Assembly: GCA_947476065.1 (NCBI GenBank)
Contig: CANJPG010000035.1
Span: forward strand, 1 to 32,954
Origin: Fidelibacterota bacterium
GTDB taxonomy: Bacteria > Pseudomonadota > Alphaproteobacteria > Rhodospirillales > Rhodospirillaceae
Direction of reading: 5' to 3'
Length of the DNA: 32,954 bases
Part shown: one piece after another, positions 24,122-32,908 of the stretch
Numbering within the stretch: position 1 is the first letter of the stretch
Layout: each line of letters starts with the position of its first letter
Notes under the pieces: generated by a model
What the model was told of the DNA's origin: nothing
Databases searched by the model: none
Seen by the model: only the letters and a program-made list of their open reading frames with translations
Position numbers and translations under genes: made by a program

Positions 24122-25939
24122 ATGCTTCATATTCAAAATGTCACAAGTCCTAAGGATGACCCCGCCGGCAGCGGGGCTGATTTAGGCCCTTTGCCCGAAT
24201 GGAACCTGCGCGACCTTTATAGTGCGCCCGACGGCGCAGACCTCAAAGCCGACTTCACCGCGGTCGAGAAACGCGCGACGGCCTTTGAAGCCCATCGCGG
24301 CAAGGTTGCGGCCCTGTCCAGCGCGGACTTCGGTGCGGCCATCGCCGAGTTCGAGGCCATCAACGAAACTTTGGGCAAGATCGGCAGCTACGCCCAGCTC
24401 TATCAATCGGGCGACGTCTCTAGCCCCGAGCGCGGACGCTATTATCAGGACGTTGTCGAACGTCTGACGGTGATCGGCGGCCAGCTGTTGTTCTTCACCC
24501 TCGAGATCAACCGCCTGGACGATGCCGTCCTCGCCGCCAAGATGACCGACCCGAAGGCGGCCTACTACGCGCCGTGGATTCGCGATCTGCGCGTGATGCG
24601 CCAGCACGAACTCAGCGACGATTTGGAAAAGCTGTTCCTCGACAAGTCCACCACCGGCCGTACGGCCTGGGTGCGCCTGTTCGACGAAAAACTCGCCGGC
24701 TTGCGCTGCGGCATCGACAACGAACAGCTGACTCTGACCGCCGCCCTCAACCGCCTGTCCGATCCCAAGCCCGAGCGCCGCAAGGCTGCCGGCAAAGCCA
24801 TTGGTGCCGCCTTGGGCAACGAGATGTCGCTGTTCACGCTGATTACCAACGTCCTGGCCAAGGACAAAGCCGTCGAAGACGACTGGCGCAAGTTTGCCCG
24901 CCCCGTGTCATCGCGCAACCTAGCTAACCTCGTCGAAGATGAAGTCGTCGATGCGCTGGTGGCCGCCGCCAAAGGCGCCTACGCCGACACCGCCCATCGC
25001 TATTACAAGTTGAAGGCCAAGTGGCTGGGCAAGGACAAGCTGGAATACTGGGACCGCAACGCGCCGCTGCCGACCGTCGAGCATCGTGACATTCCCTGGG
25101 CTGAAGCCCAGAAGACTGTGCAGGGCGCTTATGCCGGCTTCTCGCCGAAGCTTGCCAGTATCGTTGACGACTTCTTCGCAAAAGGCTGGATCGACGCGCC
25201 GGCGCGGCCCGGCAAGGCCTCGGGGGCCTTCTCCCACAGCACCGTGCCCTCGGCGCATCCCTATATTCTGCTCAACTACCTCGGCAGCCCCCGCGACGTA
25301 CAGACCCTGGCCCATGAACTCGGTCACGGCGTGCATCAGGTGCTGGCCGCACCGCAGGGTGCGCTGATCTGCGGCACACCGCTGACGCTCGCCGAAACCG
25401 CCTCGGTCTTCGGCGAGATGTTGACCTTCCAGGCGTTGCTGGCCCAGGAGCAAGACCCCGCGCGGCGCCGCGCGCTGCTCGCGGGAAAAGTTGAGGATAT
25501 GCTCAACACCGTCGTGCGCCAGATTGCTTTCCACGACTTCGAGCGACAGGTCCACGACGGCCGCAAAAACGGCGAATTGTCGCAGGAGCAGATCTGCGAG
25601 ATCTGGCTCACGGTGCAGAAGGAAAGCCTCGGACCCGCCTTCCACTTCGACGACGAATACAAATACTACTGGGCCTATGTCAGCCACTTCCTGCATGTGC
25701 CGTTCTACGTCTACGCCTACGCTTTCGGGGATTGCCTGGTGAACGCGCTCTACAACGTTTACGCCACCAAGGCCGTACCGGACTTCGAGGCCAAGTATCT
25801 CGACATGCTCTCGGCCGGCGGCAAGCTGCGGCACAAGGAGCTGCTGGCACCCTTCGGTCTGGATGCCAGCGACCCGGACTTCTGGCGCCGGGGCATGAAA
25901 ACAATCGAGGGCTTCATCGACGAGCTGGAGAAGGCGTAG
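24122..25939 (+). CDS. pepF: M3-family oligoendopeptidase F
   Basis: From the ATG at 24122 (AGAGG six bases upstream) the product is 605 residues, the normal length for PepF/M3 oligoendopeptidases. The zinc motif HELGH is in LAHELGHGVHQVLA near residues 395-410, followed by the third-ligand region TLAETASVFGEMLTFQALL. The N-terminal half is helical with the oligopeptidase F domain. These cytosolic zinc peptidases cut short peptides of about 7-17 residues. An open frame extends upstream opposite the ligase gene, but it is antisense and lacks a ribosome site. The kinase-like gene starts at the next base after its stop. Confidence 0.93.
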   Translation: MLHIQNVTSPKDDPAGSGADLGPLPEWNLRDLYSAPDGADLKADFTAVEKRATAFEAHRGKVAALSSADFGAAIAEFEAINETLGKIGSYAQLYQSGDVSSPERGRYYQDVVERLTVIGGQLLFFTLEINRLDDAVLAAKMTDPKAAYYAPWIRDLRVMRQHELSDDLEKLFLDKSTTGRTAWVRLFDEKLAGLRCGIDNEQLTLTAALNRLSDPKPERRKAAGKAIGAALGNEMSLFTLITNVLAKDKAVEDDWRKFARPVSSRNLANLVEDEVVDALVAAAKGAYADTAHRYYKLKAKWLGKDKLEYWDRNAPLPTVEHRDIPWAEAQKTVQGAYAGFSPKLASIVDDFFAKGWIDAPARPGKASGAFSHSTVPSAHPYILLNYLGSPRDVQTLAHELGHGVHQVLAAPQGALICGTPLTLAETASVFGEMLTFQALLAQEQDPARRRALLAGKVEDMLNTVVRQIAFHDFERQVHDGRKNGELSQEQICEIWLTVQKESLGPAFHFDDEYKYYWAYVSHFLHVPFYVYAYAFGDCLVNALYNVYATKAVPDFEAKYLDMLSAGGKLRHKELLAPFGLDASDPDFWRRGMKTIEGFIDELEKA

Positions 25940-27295
25940 TTGCCGCCTAAAAAGTCCTCCGACGAAAACACCCTCACAGGCCGCGTCAAACGCTATGCCC
26001 AGGTCGGCAGCGCCATCGGCGGCTTTGCCGCGCGTGTCGCGGGCGAGCGGGTGCTGGGGCGCAAAGCCGATCCTGCCAAGAACGCGGAAGGCTTGAAGCT
26101 GGCCCTCGGCGGTCTCAAAGGCCCGCTGATGAAAGTGGCGCAGATCCTGTCCACCATCCCCGAGGCGCTGCCGCCGGAATACGCCCAGGAGCTGTCGCAG
26201 CTCCAGGCCAACGCGCCCCACATGGGCTGGCCCTTCGTCAACCGCCGCATGACTGCCGAGCTGGGCGCGGACTGGAAAGAGCGCTTCACATCCTTCAGCC
26301 GCGAGGCCGCGCGCGCCGCGTCGCTGGGGCAGGTCCATAAGGCCGTGTCGCTCGACGGGCGCGCCTTGGCGTGCAAGCTACAGTACCCGGATATGGACTC
26401 GATCGTCGAAGCCGACCTGCGCCAGCTGAAGATGGTCTTTGCCGCTTATCGCCGCATGGACCCGTCCATCGATCCCAGCGACATCCACGCCGAAATTACC
26501 GCGCGTCTGAAAGAAGAGCTCGACTACGAAAACGAGGCCTGCAACCTCGCGCTTTACCGCCACATGCTGGCCAAGGAGCCTAGCGTGCATGTGCCCGAGG
26601 TGCTGGATGATCTCTCGACCAAGCGCCTCTTGACCATGACCTGGGTAGAAGGCGAGCCGATCAAGGACGTCGCTGCCCGCGCCGACCAGACAACCCGCGA
26701 CGCCATCGCCGTCAATATGTTCCGTGCCTGGTATCTGCCGTTCTACAAATTCGGCGTCATCCATGGCGACCCGCACCTGGGCAACTACACGGTGCGCGAG
26801 GACACGACCATCAACCTCATGGACTTCGGTGCCATCCGCGTCTTCGCGCCCAGCTTCGTCAAAGGGGTGATCGACTTGTTCATTGCGCTGCAGAAGGGCG
26901 ACCGCGCGCTCGCGGTTTCGGCCTACGAAACCTGGGGCTTCACCGGCCTGTCCAATGAGATGATCGACACACTCAATATCTGGGCGGCCTTTGTGTATGC
27001 GCCGCTGATGGAAGACCGCCCGCGCCTGATCGAGGAAACCAATGCCGCCGATGCAGGCCGCGACACCGTCGCCAAGGTCCACAAGGAATTGCGGCGTCTA
27101 GGCGGGGTCAAACCGCCGCGCGAATTTGTGCTGATGGATCGTGCAGCGATTGGTTTGGGCTCGGTGTTCATGCACCTGCGCGCCGAAGTGAACTGGCACC
27201 GCCTGTTCCACGACACCATCGCCGGCTTTGACGTGAATGTGCTGGCCAAGGCGCAAAGCACGGCGCTGAAGAAAGCCGGGCTTACTCACTCCTGA
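25940..27295 (+). CDS. ABC1/AarF/UbiB-family atypical kinase
   Basis: This 451-residue protein has the UbiB/ADCK kinase-like fold: an Ala-rich nucleotide loop (EAARAASLGQVHKA), catalytic Lys in ALACKLQYP, HGDPHLGNY and metal-binding DFG in LMDFGAIR. The family-specific KxGQ motif reads KVAQ (GPLMKVAQILS), an uncommon Gly to Ala change. There are no C-terminal membrane helices. Relatives use ATP in ubiquinone synthesis or lipid-related processes. The TTG at 25940 directly follows the pepF stop and is preceded by GGAGAAGG, so translation is coupled. The stop region overlaps the convergent gene by 14 bases. Confidence 0.9.
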   Translation: MPPKKSSDENTLTGRVKRYAQVGSAIGGFAARVAGERVLGRKADPAKNAEGLKLALGGLKGPLMKVAQILSTIPEALPPEYAQELSQLQANAPHMGWPFVNRRMTAELGADWKERFTSFSREAARAASLGQVHKAVSLDGRALACKLQYPDMDSIVEADLRQLKMVFAAYRRMDPSIDPSDIHAEITARLKEELDYENEACNLALYRHMLAKEPSVHVPEVLDDLSTKRLLTMTWVEGEPIKDVAARADQTTRDAIAVNMFRAWYLPFYKFGVIHGDPHLGNYTVREDTTINLMDFGAIRVFAPSFVKGVIDLFIALQKGDRALAVSAYETWGFTGLSNEMIDTLNIWAAFVYAPLMEDRPRLIEETNAADAGRDTVAKVHKELRRLGGVKPPREFVLMDRAAIGLGSVFMHLRAEVNWHRLFHDTIAGFDVNVLAKAQSTALKKAGLTHS

Positions 27296-27863
27296 AGGTA
27301 AACACACCCTGCGCCAGGTCGTAGCGCAGCAGGTAGTGAAACTCCTTGCCGGCGTAGTCTATATGGCCGTCGACAACCACATCGATGCCGTCATCCTTGT
27401 CCCACTTCTCGCAGCTCAAATAGAAGTGCGTGTCCTTGGCCATCTTCGACGGCCTGATCCAATCGGCGTCAGCCGGAACGTTCTTGGGGTTGTCGAGGGC
27501 CGCACTTAGGCTCTCCAACGTCATCTTGCCGTCGCCGGCTTTCATCACCATGCAGTCGGCGACGTTGCTGCCGAGGCGGTTGTTGACGAACAGGCTGTCG
27601 CCTTGGGACCAGTCGCCGTCGACGCTGCGCATGAAATTAAGCCCGGCCACTTCGCCGCCGTGGGCGTCCTGCACCGAAAACCGGAAGGGGTAGCTAGTGT
27701 CGGGGGCGACCTGATTATAGGTCGCGATCCAGGCGCCCGATGGCGACGGGGCTGCCGGAGAGCCGGGAAAATCGAAGGCTGGTTCAGCCGCGCTGGCCGG
27801 GACGGCAGCCAGCAAAAGGACAAAAAAGACGGTATGCATATGGCGCGCACCATACCGCGGCAT
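27282..27863 (-). CDS. Exported protein of unknown function
   Basis: The 193-residue product has a signal peptide (MPRYGARHMHTVFFVLLLAA, cleavage near ASA-AE). The ATG at 27863 is preferred because it gives a positively charged n-region; an ATG at 27839 is possible. The mature part contains about ten strand-like segments (WIATYNQVAPDTSYPFRFSV, then FHYLLRYDLAQGVFTF) and two Cys (DCMVMK and LSCEKW), which may pair. I recognise no family. It starts eight bases after the DUF3108 stop and probably forms an operon with it. Confidence 0.72.
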   Translation of the reverse strand: MPRYGARHMHTVFFVLLLAAVPASAAEPAFDFPGSPAAPSPSGAWIATYNQVAPDTSYPFRFSVQDAHGGEVAGLNFMRSVDGDWSQGDSLFVNNRLGSNVADCMVMKAGDGKMTLESLSAALDNPKNVPADADWIRPSKMAKDTHFYLSCEKWDKDDGIDVVVDGHIDYAGKEFHYLLRYDLAQGVFTFRSE

Positions 27864-27871
27864 GTAACGAT

Positions 27872-28777
27872 TTACTCGTCTTTTTCTTGACCAAAAGTCT
27901 CACAGGCTGCGGCGTTCTGGCTGCAGTCGGCGGTCAGGTTCATCACGCCGCTCAGCAGGTCGTTACTCACCACCAGTTGCAGCGGAATGAACCGGGCGTC
28001 GTTGCTGAACAGGAATTTGCCCTCTGAGTCCTTCATGCGCTCCTCGGACTTGCGGCTGAAGCCGAACACCGGTTCAAGTTTGGCCGTCACGGGGATCACC
28101 GCCTGGGCGACGCCATTGATAGTGGAACTGCGCGGCGCTTCGGCCTTGCCGATGATGTCGTAGCGGCGGCGGCCATCGTAGATCGGCACGCGGAAGGTTT
28201 GGGACGCGCCCGCGACACCGCCTAGGGCGAGGCTGGTCATGATTTGGGCGCGCGCGGCGACAAAGGCTGCCATGGGATCGAGCACGTTGGTGCGCATGTC
28301 GGCGGGCACCGGCTTATCTTTGTCGCGCTTGTCGGCCCAGGGGAGGTCTTCGGGGGCTATGGCCGCTGCGGTCGCCGGGTTGAAGTAGCGTTCTTCCGAC
28401 ACCGCCAAGCCCGCCGCGTCGAACTTCATGGTCATGTCCGAGGCGACCTCGTCCGTGGACCACTGGCGGCTGTAGGCCGCCGGCAGGGGCTTGGCGCCAG
28501 CCTCGGCGAAACGGCCTTCGCCCCGCATATCGGAGTGGAAGTTCTTGACCATTTTGGCTACGCCGCGGGCGGTCACCTTCATGTCGGTGGAATAGCCGGC
28601 GCTGGTTTGGTTGAGGCCGATCATGGCGTCGCCCAGATGCAAACCGCCGACCATGATGCTGTAGACGAGGCGCTCCGACTGCATGGCCGGTGCCGGCAGG
28701 GCTGTCCCCCAGCATATGAACGGACTTGAGATGGTTACCAAACCCGCAAGGCTCGCCGCTCTACGCCACATTCGCAT
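27872..28777 (-). CDS. DUF3108 domain-containing exported protein
   Basis: From the ATG at 28777 (GGAGAG upstream) the product is 301 residues. It has a signal peptide (MRMWRRAASLAGLVTISSPF, cleavage near APA). The N-terminal part, SERLVYSIMVGGLHLGDAMI, fits the DUF3108 start pattern, followed by long beta-strands up to SDMTMKFDAAGLAVSEERYF and a C-terminal region with two Cys (TADCSQNAAACETF). DUF3108 proteins are exported and of unknown function. An ATG at 28789 is possible but has no ribosome site. Expected to be co-transcribed with the next gene. Confidence 0.82.
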   Translation of the reverse strand: MRMWRRAASLAGLVTISSPFICWGTALPAPAMQSERLVYSIMVGGLHLGDAMIGLNQTSAGYSTDMKVTARGVAKMVKNFHSDMRGEGRFAEAGAKPLPAAYSRQWSTDEVASDMTMKFDAAGLAVSEERYFNPATAAAIAPEDLPWADKRDKDKPVPADMRTNVLDPMAAFVAARAQIMTSLALGGVAGASQTFRVPIYDGRRRYDIIGKAEAPRSSTINGVAQAVIPVTAKLEPVFGFSRKSEERMKDSEGKFLFSNDARFIPLQLVVSNDLLSGVMNLTADCSQNAAACETFGQEKDE

Positions 28778-29073
28778 CGGACTCTCCATTGTGCCGCGCC
28801 TCAGACTCTAATGTATCTCTGATGCGCAATTCCATCAGGTAAAGACGCCCGATTCGGGGCAGAAGTTCCCCTACTGCTGCAAGTGCTAAGCGGGGCTAGG
28901 CTTTTGCAACGCGGGTGAAAGTTTGGTCTATGGCGGCGGGGGGATTAAGGCTACAAATAAGGGACGAGAACGCCGAACGACCAGAACGTGAACGACGAGA
29001 CCATGCAGCAGGGGAGGGCCGCTCAGGTCCCCGCCGCTGTAAGGCGAAGCGCGTACATTTAGGGGACGTTTCA
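28778..29073. other. Divergent intergenic region before pntAA
   Basis: About 296 bases with no convincing gene on either strand. It should hold the promoters of the DUF3108 gene (minus) and the transhydrogenase operon (plus). I see four irregularly spaced GAACG copies (28968-28994) and a GGGGA/TCCCC hairpin candidate near 29013-29034. No small aa3-oxidase subunit IV gene, sometimes found in this position in alphaproteobacteria, is present. Confidence 0.6.
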
Positions 29074-30222
29074 ATGCAGATTGCCGTTCTAAAGGAGCGA
29101 CGTCCGGGCGAGACCCGCGTCGCAGCCTCACCCGATACTGTCAAAAAATTCATAGCCCTTGGCGCCCAGGTCGCGGTTGAAACCGGGGCTGGCGCCGCGT
29201 CGTCGTTCAACGACGCCGTCTTCCAGGAGGCTGGCGCCACCATCGCGCCCTCTGCCGCGGCCGCGGCCGGCGGCGCCGACATGGTATTCAAAATCCAAAA
29301 GCCCATGACCGCCGCCGAGGGCAGCGACGAGGTGAGCTACCTCAAGTCGGGCTCCATCCTCATCGCGCATTTGAACGCGCTCACCGACAAGCCGCTGATG
29401 GGGGCGTTGGCCGCGCAAGGGGTGACCAGCTTCGCCCTCGAGATGATGCCCCGCATCAGCCGCGCCCAGGCCATGGATATTCTATCATCGCAATCGAACC
29501 TGGCCGGCTACAAGGCCGTGGTCGATGCCGCCGCCACCTTCGGTAAGGCCATGCCGATGATGATGACCGCCGCCGGCACCATCGCGCCGGCCCGCGTACT
29601 GATCTTCGGCGCCGGTGTGGCCGGCCTCCAGGCCATCGCCACCGCCAAGCGCATGGGCGCCGTGGTCTATGCCACCGACGTGCGCTACGCCACCAAGGAG
29701 CAGGTGGAATCCCTTGGCGGCCGGTTCATCGTCGTCGACGAAGAGAAGATGAAGGCCGCGCAGACGGCAGGCGGCTACGCCAAGGAAATGGACGATGACT
29801 TCAAGAAGAAGCAGGCCGAGGCCGTGCACGCCGAAGTGCTGAAGGCCGACATCGTCATCACCACCGCGCTGATCCCGGGACGCCTGGCGCCCAAGCTGGT
29901 GACCGCCGAGATGGTTGCCGGCATGAAAAACGGCTCGGTGATTGTCGACCTGGCCGCTGAAGCCGGCGGCAACGTCGCGGGCACGGTGAAGGACCAAGCC
30001 ACCATCACCGCCAACGGCGTAACAATCTTGGGCCACACCAATATGGCCGCGCGGCTGGGGCGTGACGCCAGCGCGCTGTTCGCCAAGAACATCCTCAACT
30101 TCGTCACCCCGATGCTCGAGAAGGGCACCGGCAATCTGAAGATCAATTGGGACGACGAGTTGATCAAAGGCACGCTGGTCACCAAGGACGGCGCCGTCGT
30201 TCATGCTTCGCTCGCGGGTTAG
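29074..30222 (+). CDS. pntAA: NAD(P) transhydrogenase subunit alpha part 1 (NAD-binding)
   Basis: The 382-residue protein is the soluble domain I of proton-translocating transhydrogenase. It starts MQIAVLKERRPGETRVAASP and has the NAD-binding GxGxxG-type motif in IFGAGVAGLQAIATAKRMGA. The conserved segment SNLAGYKAVVDAA is also present. It binds NAD(H) and passes hydride to NADP(H) on domain III while protons cross the inner membrane, supplying NADPH. The ATG at 29074 has GGGGA eight bases upstream. An upstream in-frame start at 28915 lies in the intergenic region and is rejected. It is the first of three genes, as in Rhodospirillum rubrum. Confidence 0.95.
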   Translation: MQIAVLKERRPGETRVAASPDTVKKFIALGAQVAVETGAGAASSFNDAVFQEAGATIAPSAAAAAGGADMVFKIQKPMTAAEGSDEVSYLKSGSILIAHLNALTDKPLMGALAAQGVTSFALEMMPRISRAQAMDILSSQSNLAGYKAVVDAAATFGKAMPMMMTAAGTIAPARVLIFGAGVAGLQAIATAKRMGAVVYATDVRYATKEQVESLGGRFIVVDEEKMKAAQTAGGYAKEMDDDFKKKQAEAVHAEVLKADIVITTALIPGRLAPKLVTAEMVAGMKNGSVIVDLAAEAGGNVAGTVKDQATITANGVTILGHTNMAARLGRDASALFAKNILNFVTPMLEKGTGNLKINWDDELIKGTLVTKDGAVVHASLAG

Positions 30223-30234
30223 GGGGGTACCATC

Positions 30235-30561
30235 ATGGAACATGCAACTGAACTCGCAGGCCTTGCGGCCCACGGCCCCAACGACTTCTGGTATCTGCTG
30301 ACGGTCTTCGTGCTGGCGGTCTTCGTCGGCTTCTACGTGGTTTGGAGCGTCACACCCGCGCTGCACTCGCCCTTAATGGCGGTCACCAACGCGGTGTCGT
30401 CGGTGATCATCGTCGGCGCCATCCTCGCTGCCGGCCCCGACATCGTGGGCCCGGCGAAAATCCTCGGCTTCGTCGCCGTGGCCTTGGCTTCGGTCAACAT
30501 CTTCGGCGGCTTCCTGGTCACCCAGCGCATGCTCTCGATGTTCAAGAAGAAGGCCAAGTAG
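30235..30561 (+). CDS. pntAB: NAD(P) transhydrogenase subunit alpha part 2 (membrane)
   Basis: The 108-residue protein has three hydrophobic helices ([60 protein letters not shown]) and a basic C-terminus. It is the small membrane part of the alpha subunit, which forms part of the proton channel with PntB. It starts 12 bases after pntAA and ends one base before the pntB ATG. Confidence 0.94.
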   Translation: MEHATELAGLAAHGPNDFWYLLTVFVLAVFVGFYVVWSVTPALHSPLMAVTNAVSSVIIVGAILAAGPDIVGPAKILGFVAVALASVNIFGGFLVTQRMLSMFKKKAK

Positions 30562-30562
30562 C

Positions 30563-31960
30563 ATGACCGTCGCAAGTGCAACCCTTCTGGCCTACATCAT
30601 CGCCGGCGTCTTTTTCATCCTGACGCTACGCGGCCTGTCCAATCCCGAGAGTGCGCGGCGCGGCAACCAGATGGGCGTGCTCGGCATGGGCATCGCCGTC
30701 GCCACTACGCTGACCTCGCCGGTCGTGCAGGACTACACCTGGATTTTCGGCGGCCTGTTGGTGGGCGGCGTCATCGGCTATGTCATCGCCAAGAAGATCG
30801 AGATGACGGCATTGCCGCAGCTCGTCGCCGCCTTCCATAGCCTCGTCGGCATGGCCGCCGTGCTGGTGGCCACCAGCGCCATGCTGGCGCCGCAGAACTA
30901 CGGCATCGGCACCGTCGGCGAAATCGAAGCCGGCAGCCTGGTGGAGATGTCTCTCGGTCTGGCCATCGGCGCCATCACCTTTTCCGGCTCGATCATTGCC
31001 TTTGCCAAGCTACAAGGCCTCATGAGCGGCAATCCGCTGGTCTTCAAGGGCCAGCATTTCCTGAACGCGGCGCTGGGTATCGCCATCGTCGTGCTGATCG
31101 TGATGTTCTGCCAAAGCGAAAGCCACATGCAGTTCTTCGCCGTCATGGGAATTAGTTTTCTTTTGGGTTTCCTGCTCATCCTGCCCATCGGCGGCGCTGA
31201 CATGCCCGTGGTGGTCTCGATGCTCAACAGCTACTCCGGCTGGGCGGCCGCGGGCATCGGCTTTACCTTGCACAACAGCCTCCTGATCATCGTCGGCGCG
31301 CTGGTTGGCTCCTCTGGCGCCATCCTCAGCTACATCATGTGCAAAGGCATGAACCGCTCGATCTTCAACGTGATCCTCGGCGGCTTCGGTGGTGATGCGG
31401 TTGCCGCTGCGGGCGGTGCCAAGAAAGAGGCCCGCCCCCACAAGTCGGGCTCAGCCGACGATGCGGCTTTCATCATGAAGAACGCGAGCAAGGTGATCAT
31501 CGTGCCCGGCTACGGCATGGCCGTCGCGCAAGCCCAGCACGCCTTGCGTGAAATGGCCGACAAGCTCAAGGCCGAGGGCGTCGAAGTGAAATACGCCATC
31601 CACCCCGTGGCGGGACGCATGCCCGGCCACATGAACGTGCTGCTGGCCGAAGCCAACGTGCCTTACGACGAAGTGTTCGAGCTTGAGGAGATCAACCACG
31701 AATTCTCCACCGCCGATGCCGTCTACGTCATTGGCGCCAACGACGTCACCAACCCCGTCGCCAAGACCGATCCCACCAGTCCCATCTACGGCATGCCGAT
31801 CCTCGATGTGGAAAAGGCCAAAACCGTGCTGTTCGTGAAACGCTCCATGGCCGCGGGCTATGCCGGCGTCGACAACGAACTCTTCTACCGCGATAACACC
31901 ATGATGCTGTTCGGCGACGCGAAGAAAATGACCGAAGAGATCGTGGGCGGGTTGGGGTAG
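30563..31960 (+). CDS. pntB: NAD(P) transhydrogenase subunit beta
   Basis: The 465-residue protein has about nine membrane helices (domain II) in the first 280 residues, then a short linker, then the NADP-binding domain III. Domain III landmarks are [40 protein letters not shown] and [16 protein letters not shown], and the end has [16 protein letters not shown] near [15 protein letters not shown]. It completes the enzyme with PntAA and PntAB. The ATG at 30563 follows the pntAB stop directly. The operon ends at strong hairpins 31974-32047. Confidence 0.95.
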   Translation: MTVASATLLAYIIAGVFFILTLRGLSNPESARRGNQMGVLGMGIAVATTLTSPVVQDYTWIFGGLLVGGVIGYVIAKKIEMTALPQLVAAFHSLVGMAAVLVATSAMLAPQNYGIGTVGEIEAGSLVEMSLGLAIGAITFSGSIIAFAKLQGLMSGNPLVFKGQHFLNAALGIAIVVLIVMFCQSESHMQFFAVMGISFLLGFLLILPIGGADMPVVVSMLNSYSGWAAAGIGFTLHNSLLIIVGALVGSSGAILSYIMCKGMNRSIFNVILGGFGGDAVAAAGGAKKEARPHKSGSADDAAFIMKNASKVIIVPGYGMAVAQAQHALREMADKLKAEGVEVKYAIHPVAGRMPGHMNVLLAEANVPYDEVFELEEINHEFSTADAVYVIGANDVTNPVAKTDPTSPIYGMPILDVEKAKTVLFVKRSMAAGYAGVDNELFYRDNTMMLFGDAKKMTEEIVGGLG

Positions 31961-31969
31961 GCCCCAAAG

Positions 31970-31994
31970 AAAAATCCCGGAGCTTGTCCGGGGT
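31970..31994 (-). terminator. Orphan minus-strand terminator after pntB
   Basis: On the minus strand a stem (31994-31987 with 31981-31974, one G-T pair) is followed by TTTTTC. On the plus strand there is no T run. No minus-strand gene is seen upstream of it, apart from weak frames near the right edge. Confidence 0.55.
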
Positions 31995-32018
31995 ATCGTG
32001 AATCCGACTTAAATAGTG

Positions 32019-32053
32019 CGACCCCATCTCGAAGATGGGGTCGTTTTCAGTTT
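32019..32053 (+). terminator. Strong intrinsic terminator of the pnt operon
   Basis: An 11-base perfect stem (32019-32029 with 32033-32043) with loop CGA is followed by TTTTCAGTTTT. It is suitably placed 58 bases after the pntB stop. Confidence 0.9.
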
Positions 32054-32096
32054 TGTAAGGTTGAATAACAGTGAGAGGGGCCCCATTGTGGGCCTA

Positions 32097-32747
32097 ATGG
32101 CGGAAATATGCGCGGTGAGACTATTGGCTGTTAACCCCCCTAAATCCAGGAAGCTACGCCCCCCAAGCAACGCAAAGCGACGGTTGGACGATACCTCATA
32201 TGAGTTGTTCTCCGCGAAGGGGGTCAATGCTGTGGGTATCGATGAGCTGGTTACTCAGTCGGGCGTTGCGCGAATGACGCTCTATAGAAACTATAAGTCG
32301 AAGGACGACCTTATCCTCGCGTTTCTCGATCTCCACGAAAAGCGGTGGACGGTCGAGTGGTTAGCTACGGAAGTCGAGCGCCGAACGTCTGACCCGCTCA
32401 AACGTCTACTTATGATATTCGCATTGTTCGATGAATGGTTCCAGGAAAGCGGTTTTAGGGGATGTGCCCTCATAAATACGCTAGTCGGATCAGAATTCGG
32501 TGGGTCTGGGAACCGTGCCGCAACTCAGAAACTAAGCAACATTCGGTTGTTAGTCGAGAGATGGGCCAAAGAAGCCAATCTTGCTAGCGTCCGTGATTTT
32601 GCGAAGATGTGGAAACTTCTGATGCGAGGCTCAATCATTGCCGCACATGAGGGCGATCTCAATTCAGGCGTCAATGCGAAGCGGGCAGCTACGATAATAC
32701 TGAAAAGTTGGCCACGTAAGCAGCCCGCACGAAAAAAGAAAATATAA
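32097..32747 (+). CDS. TetR/AcrR-family transcriptional regulator
   Basis: The N-terminal helix-turn-helix (TSYELFSAKGVNAVGIDELV, then TQSGVARMTLYRNYKSKDDL) is the TetR pattern. The remaining 120 residues form the ligand-binding helical domain. From the ATG at 32097 the product is 216 residues; GTG at 32115 is possible, and the 5' end is unsure because no ribosome site is clear. It lies just after the pnt terminator. Its sequence is notably AT-richer than neighbours, suggesting acquisition. The target and ligand are unknown. Confidence 0.78.
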   Translation: MAEICAVRLLAVNPPKSRKLRPPSNAKRRLDDTSYELFSAKGVNAVGIDELVTQSGVARMTLYRNYKSKDDLILAFLDLHEKRWTVEWLATEVERRTSDPLKRLLMIFALFDEWFQESGFRGCALINTLVGSEFGGSGNRAATQKLSNIRLLVERWAKEANLASVRDFAKMWKLLMRGSIIAAHEGDLNSGVNAKRAATIILKSWPRKQPARKKKI

Positions 32748-32908
32748 GCCCGCTCGGCCAAGTCTTCGGCCAAAGCTTTTGACACCGACGACACGCGGGC
32801 GGCCCCATCCATAATCTCTCTTGCGCTGCTGTTGCGGCGCATTCTCAAAACGCCTGCGTTCAAGCGTTTTGGCCATTTGAAGATAGTTGGGCGGCATGTG
32901 CGGAACAT
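32748..32908 (-). pseudogene. Possible truncated minus-strand gene
   Basis: A minus-strand frame starting at 32908 reads NSSAREIMDGAARVSSVSKA followed by LAEDLAERA and then runs into residues antisense to the TetR gene. The part up to about 32750 looks like protein sequence and the continuation does not, as though the gene were cut by the TetR segment. An overlapping frame (32664-32897) is less convincing. I cannot name a family. It could also be chance coding. Confidence 0.3.
32846..32871. repeat. Short inverted repeat near the right edge
   Basis: CAAAACGC (32846-32853) and GCGTTTTG (32864-32871) form a perfect eight-base inverted repeat with a ten-base spacer inside the possible pseudogene. 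Function unknown. Confidence 0.4.

Noticed and set aside
28915-29073. In-frame upstream extension of pntAA
   Set aside because: The ATG at 29074 matches the conserved N-terminus of PntAA and has a good ribosome site; upstream residues are Arg-rich and do not resemble the family.
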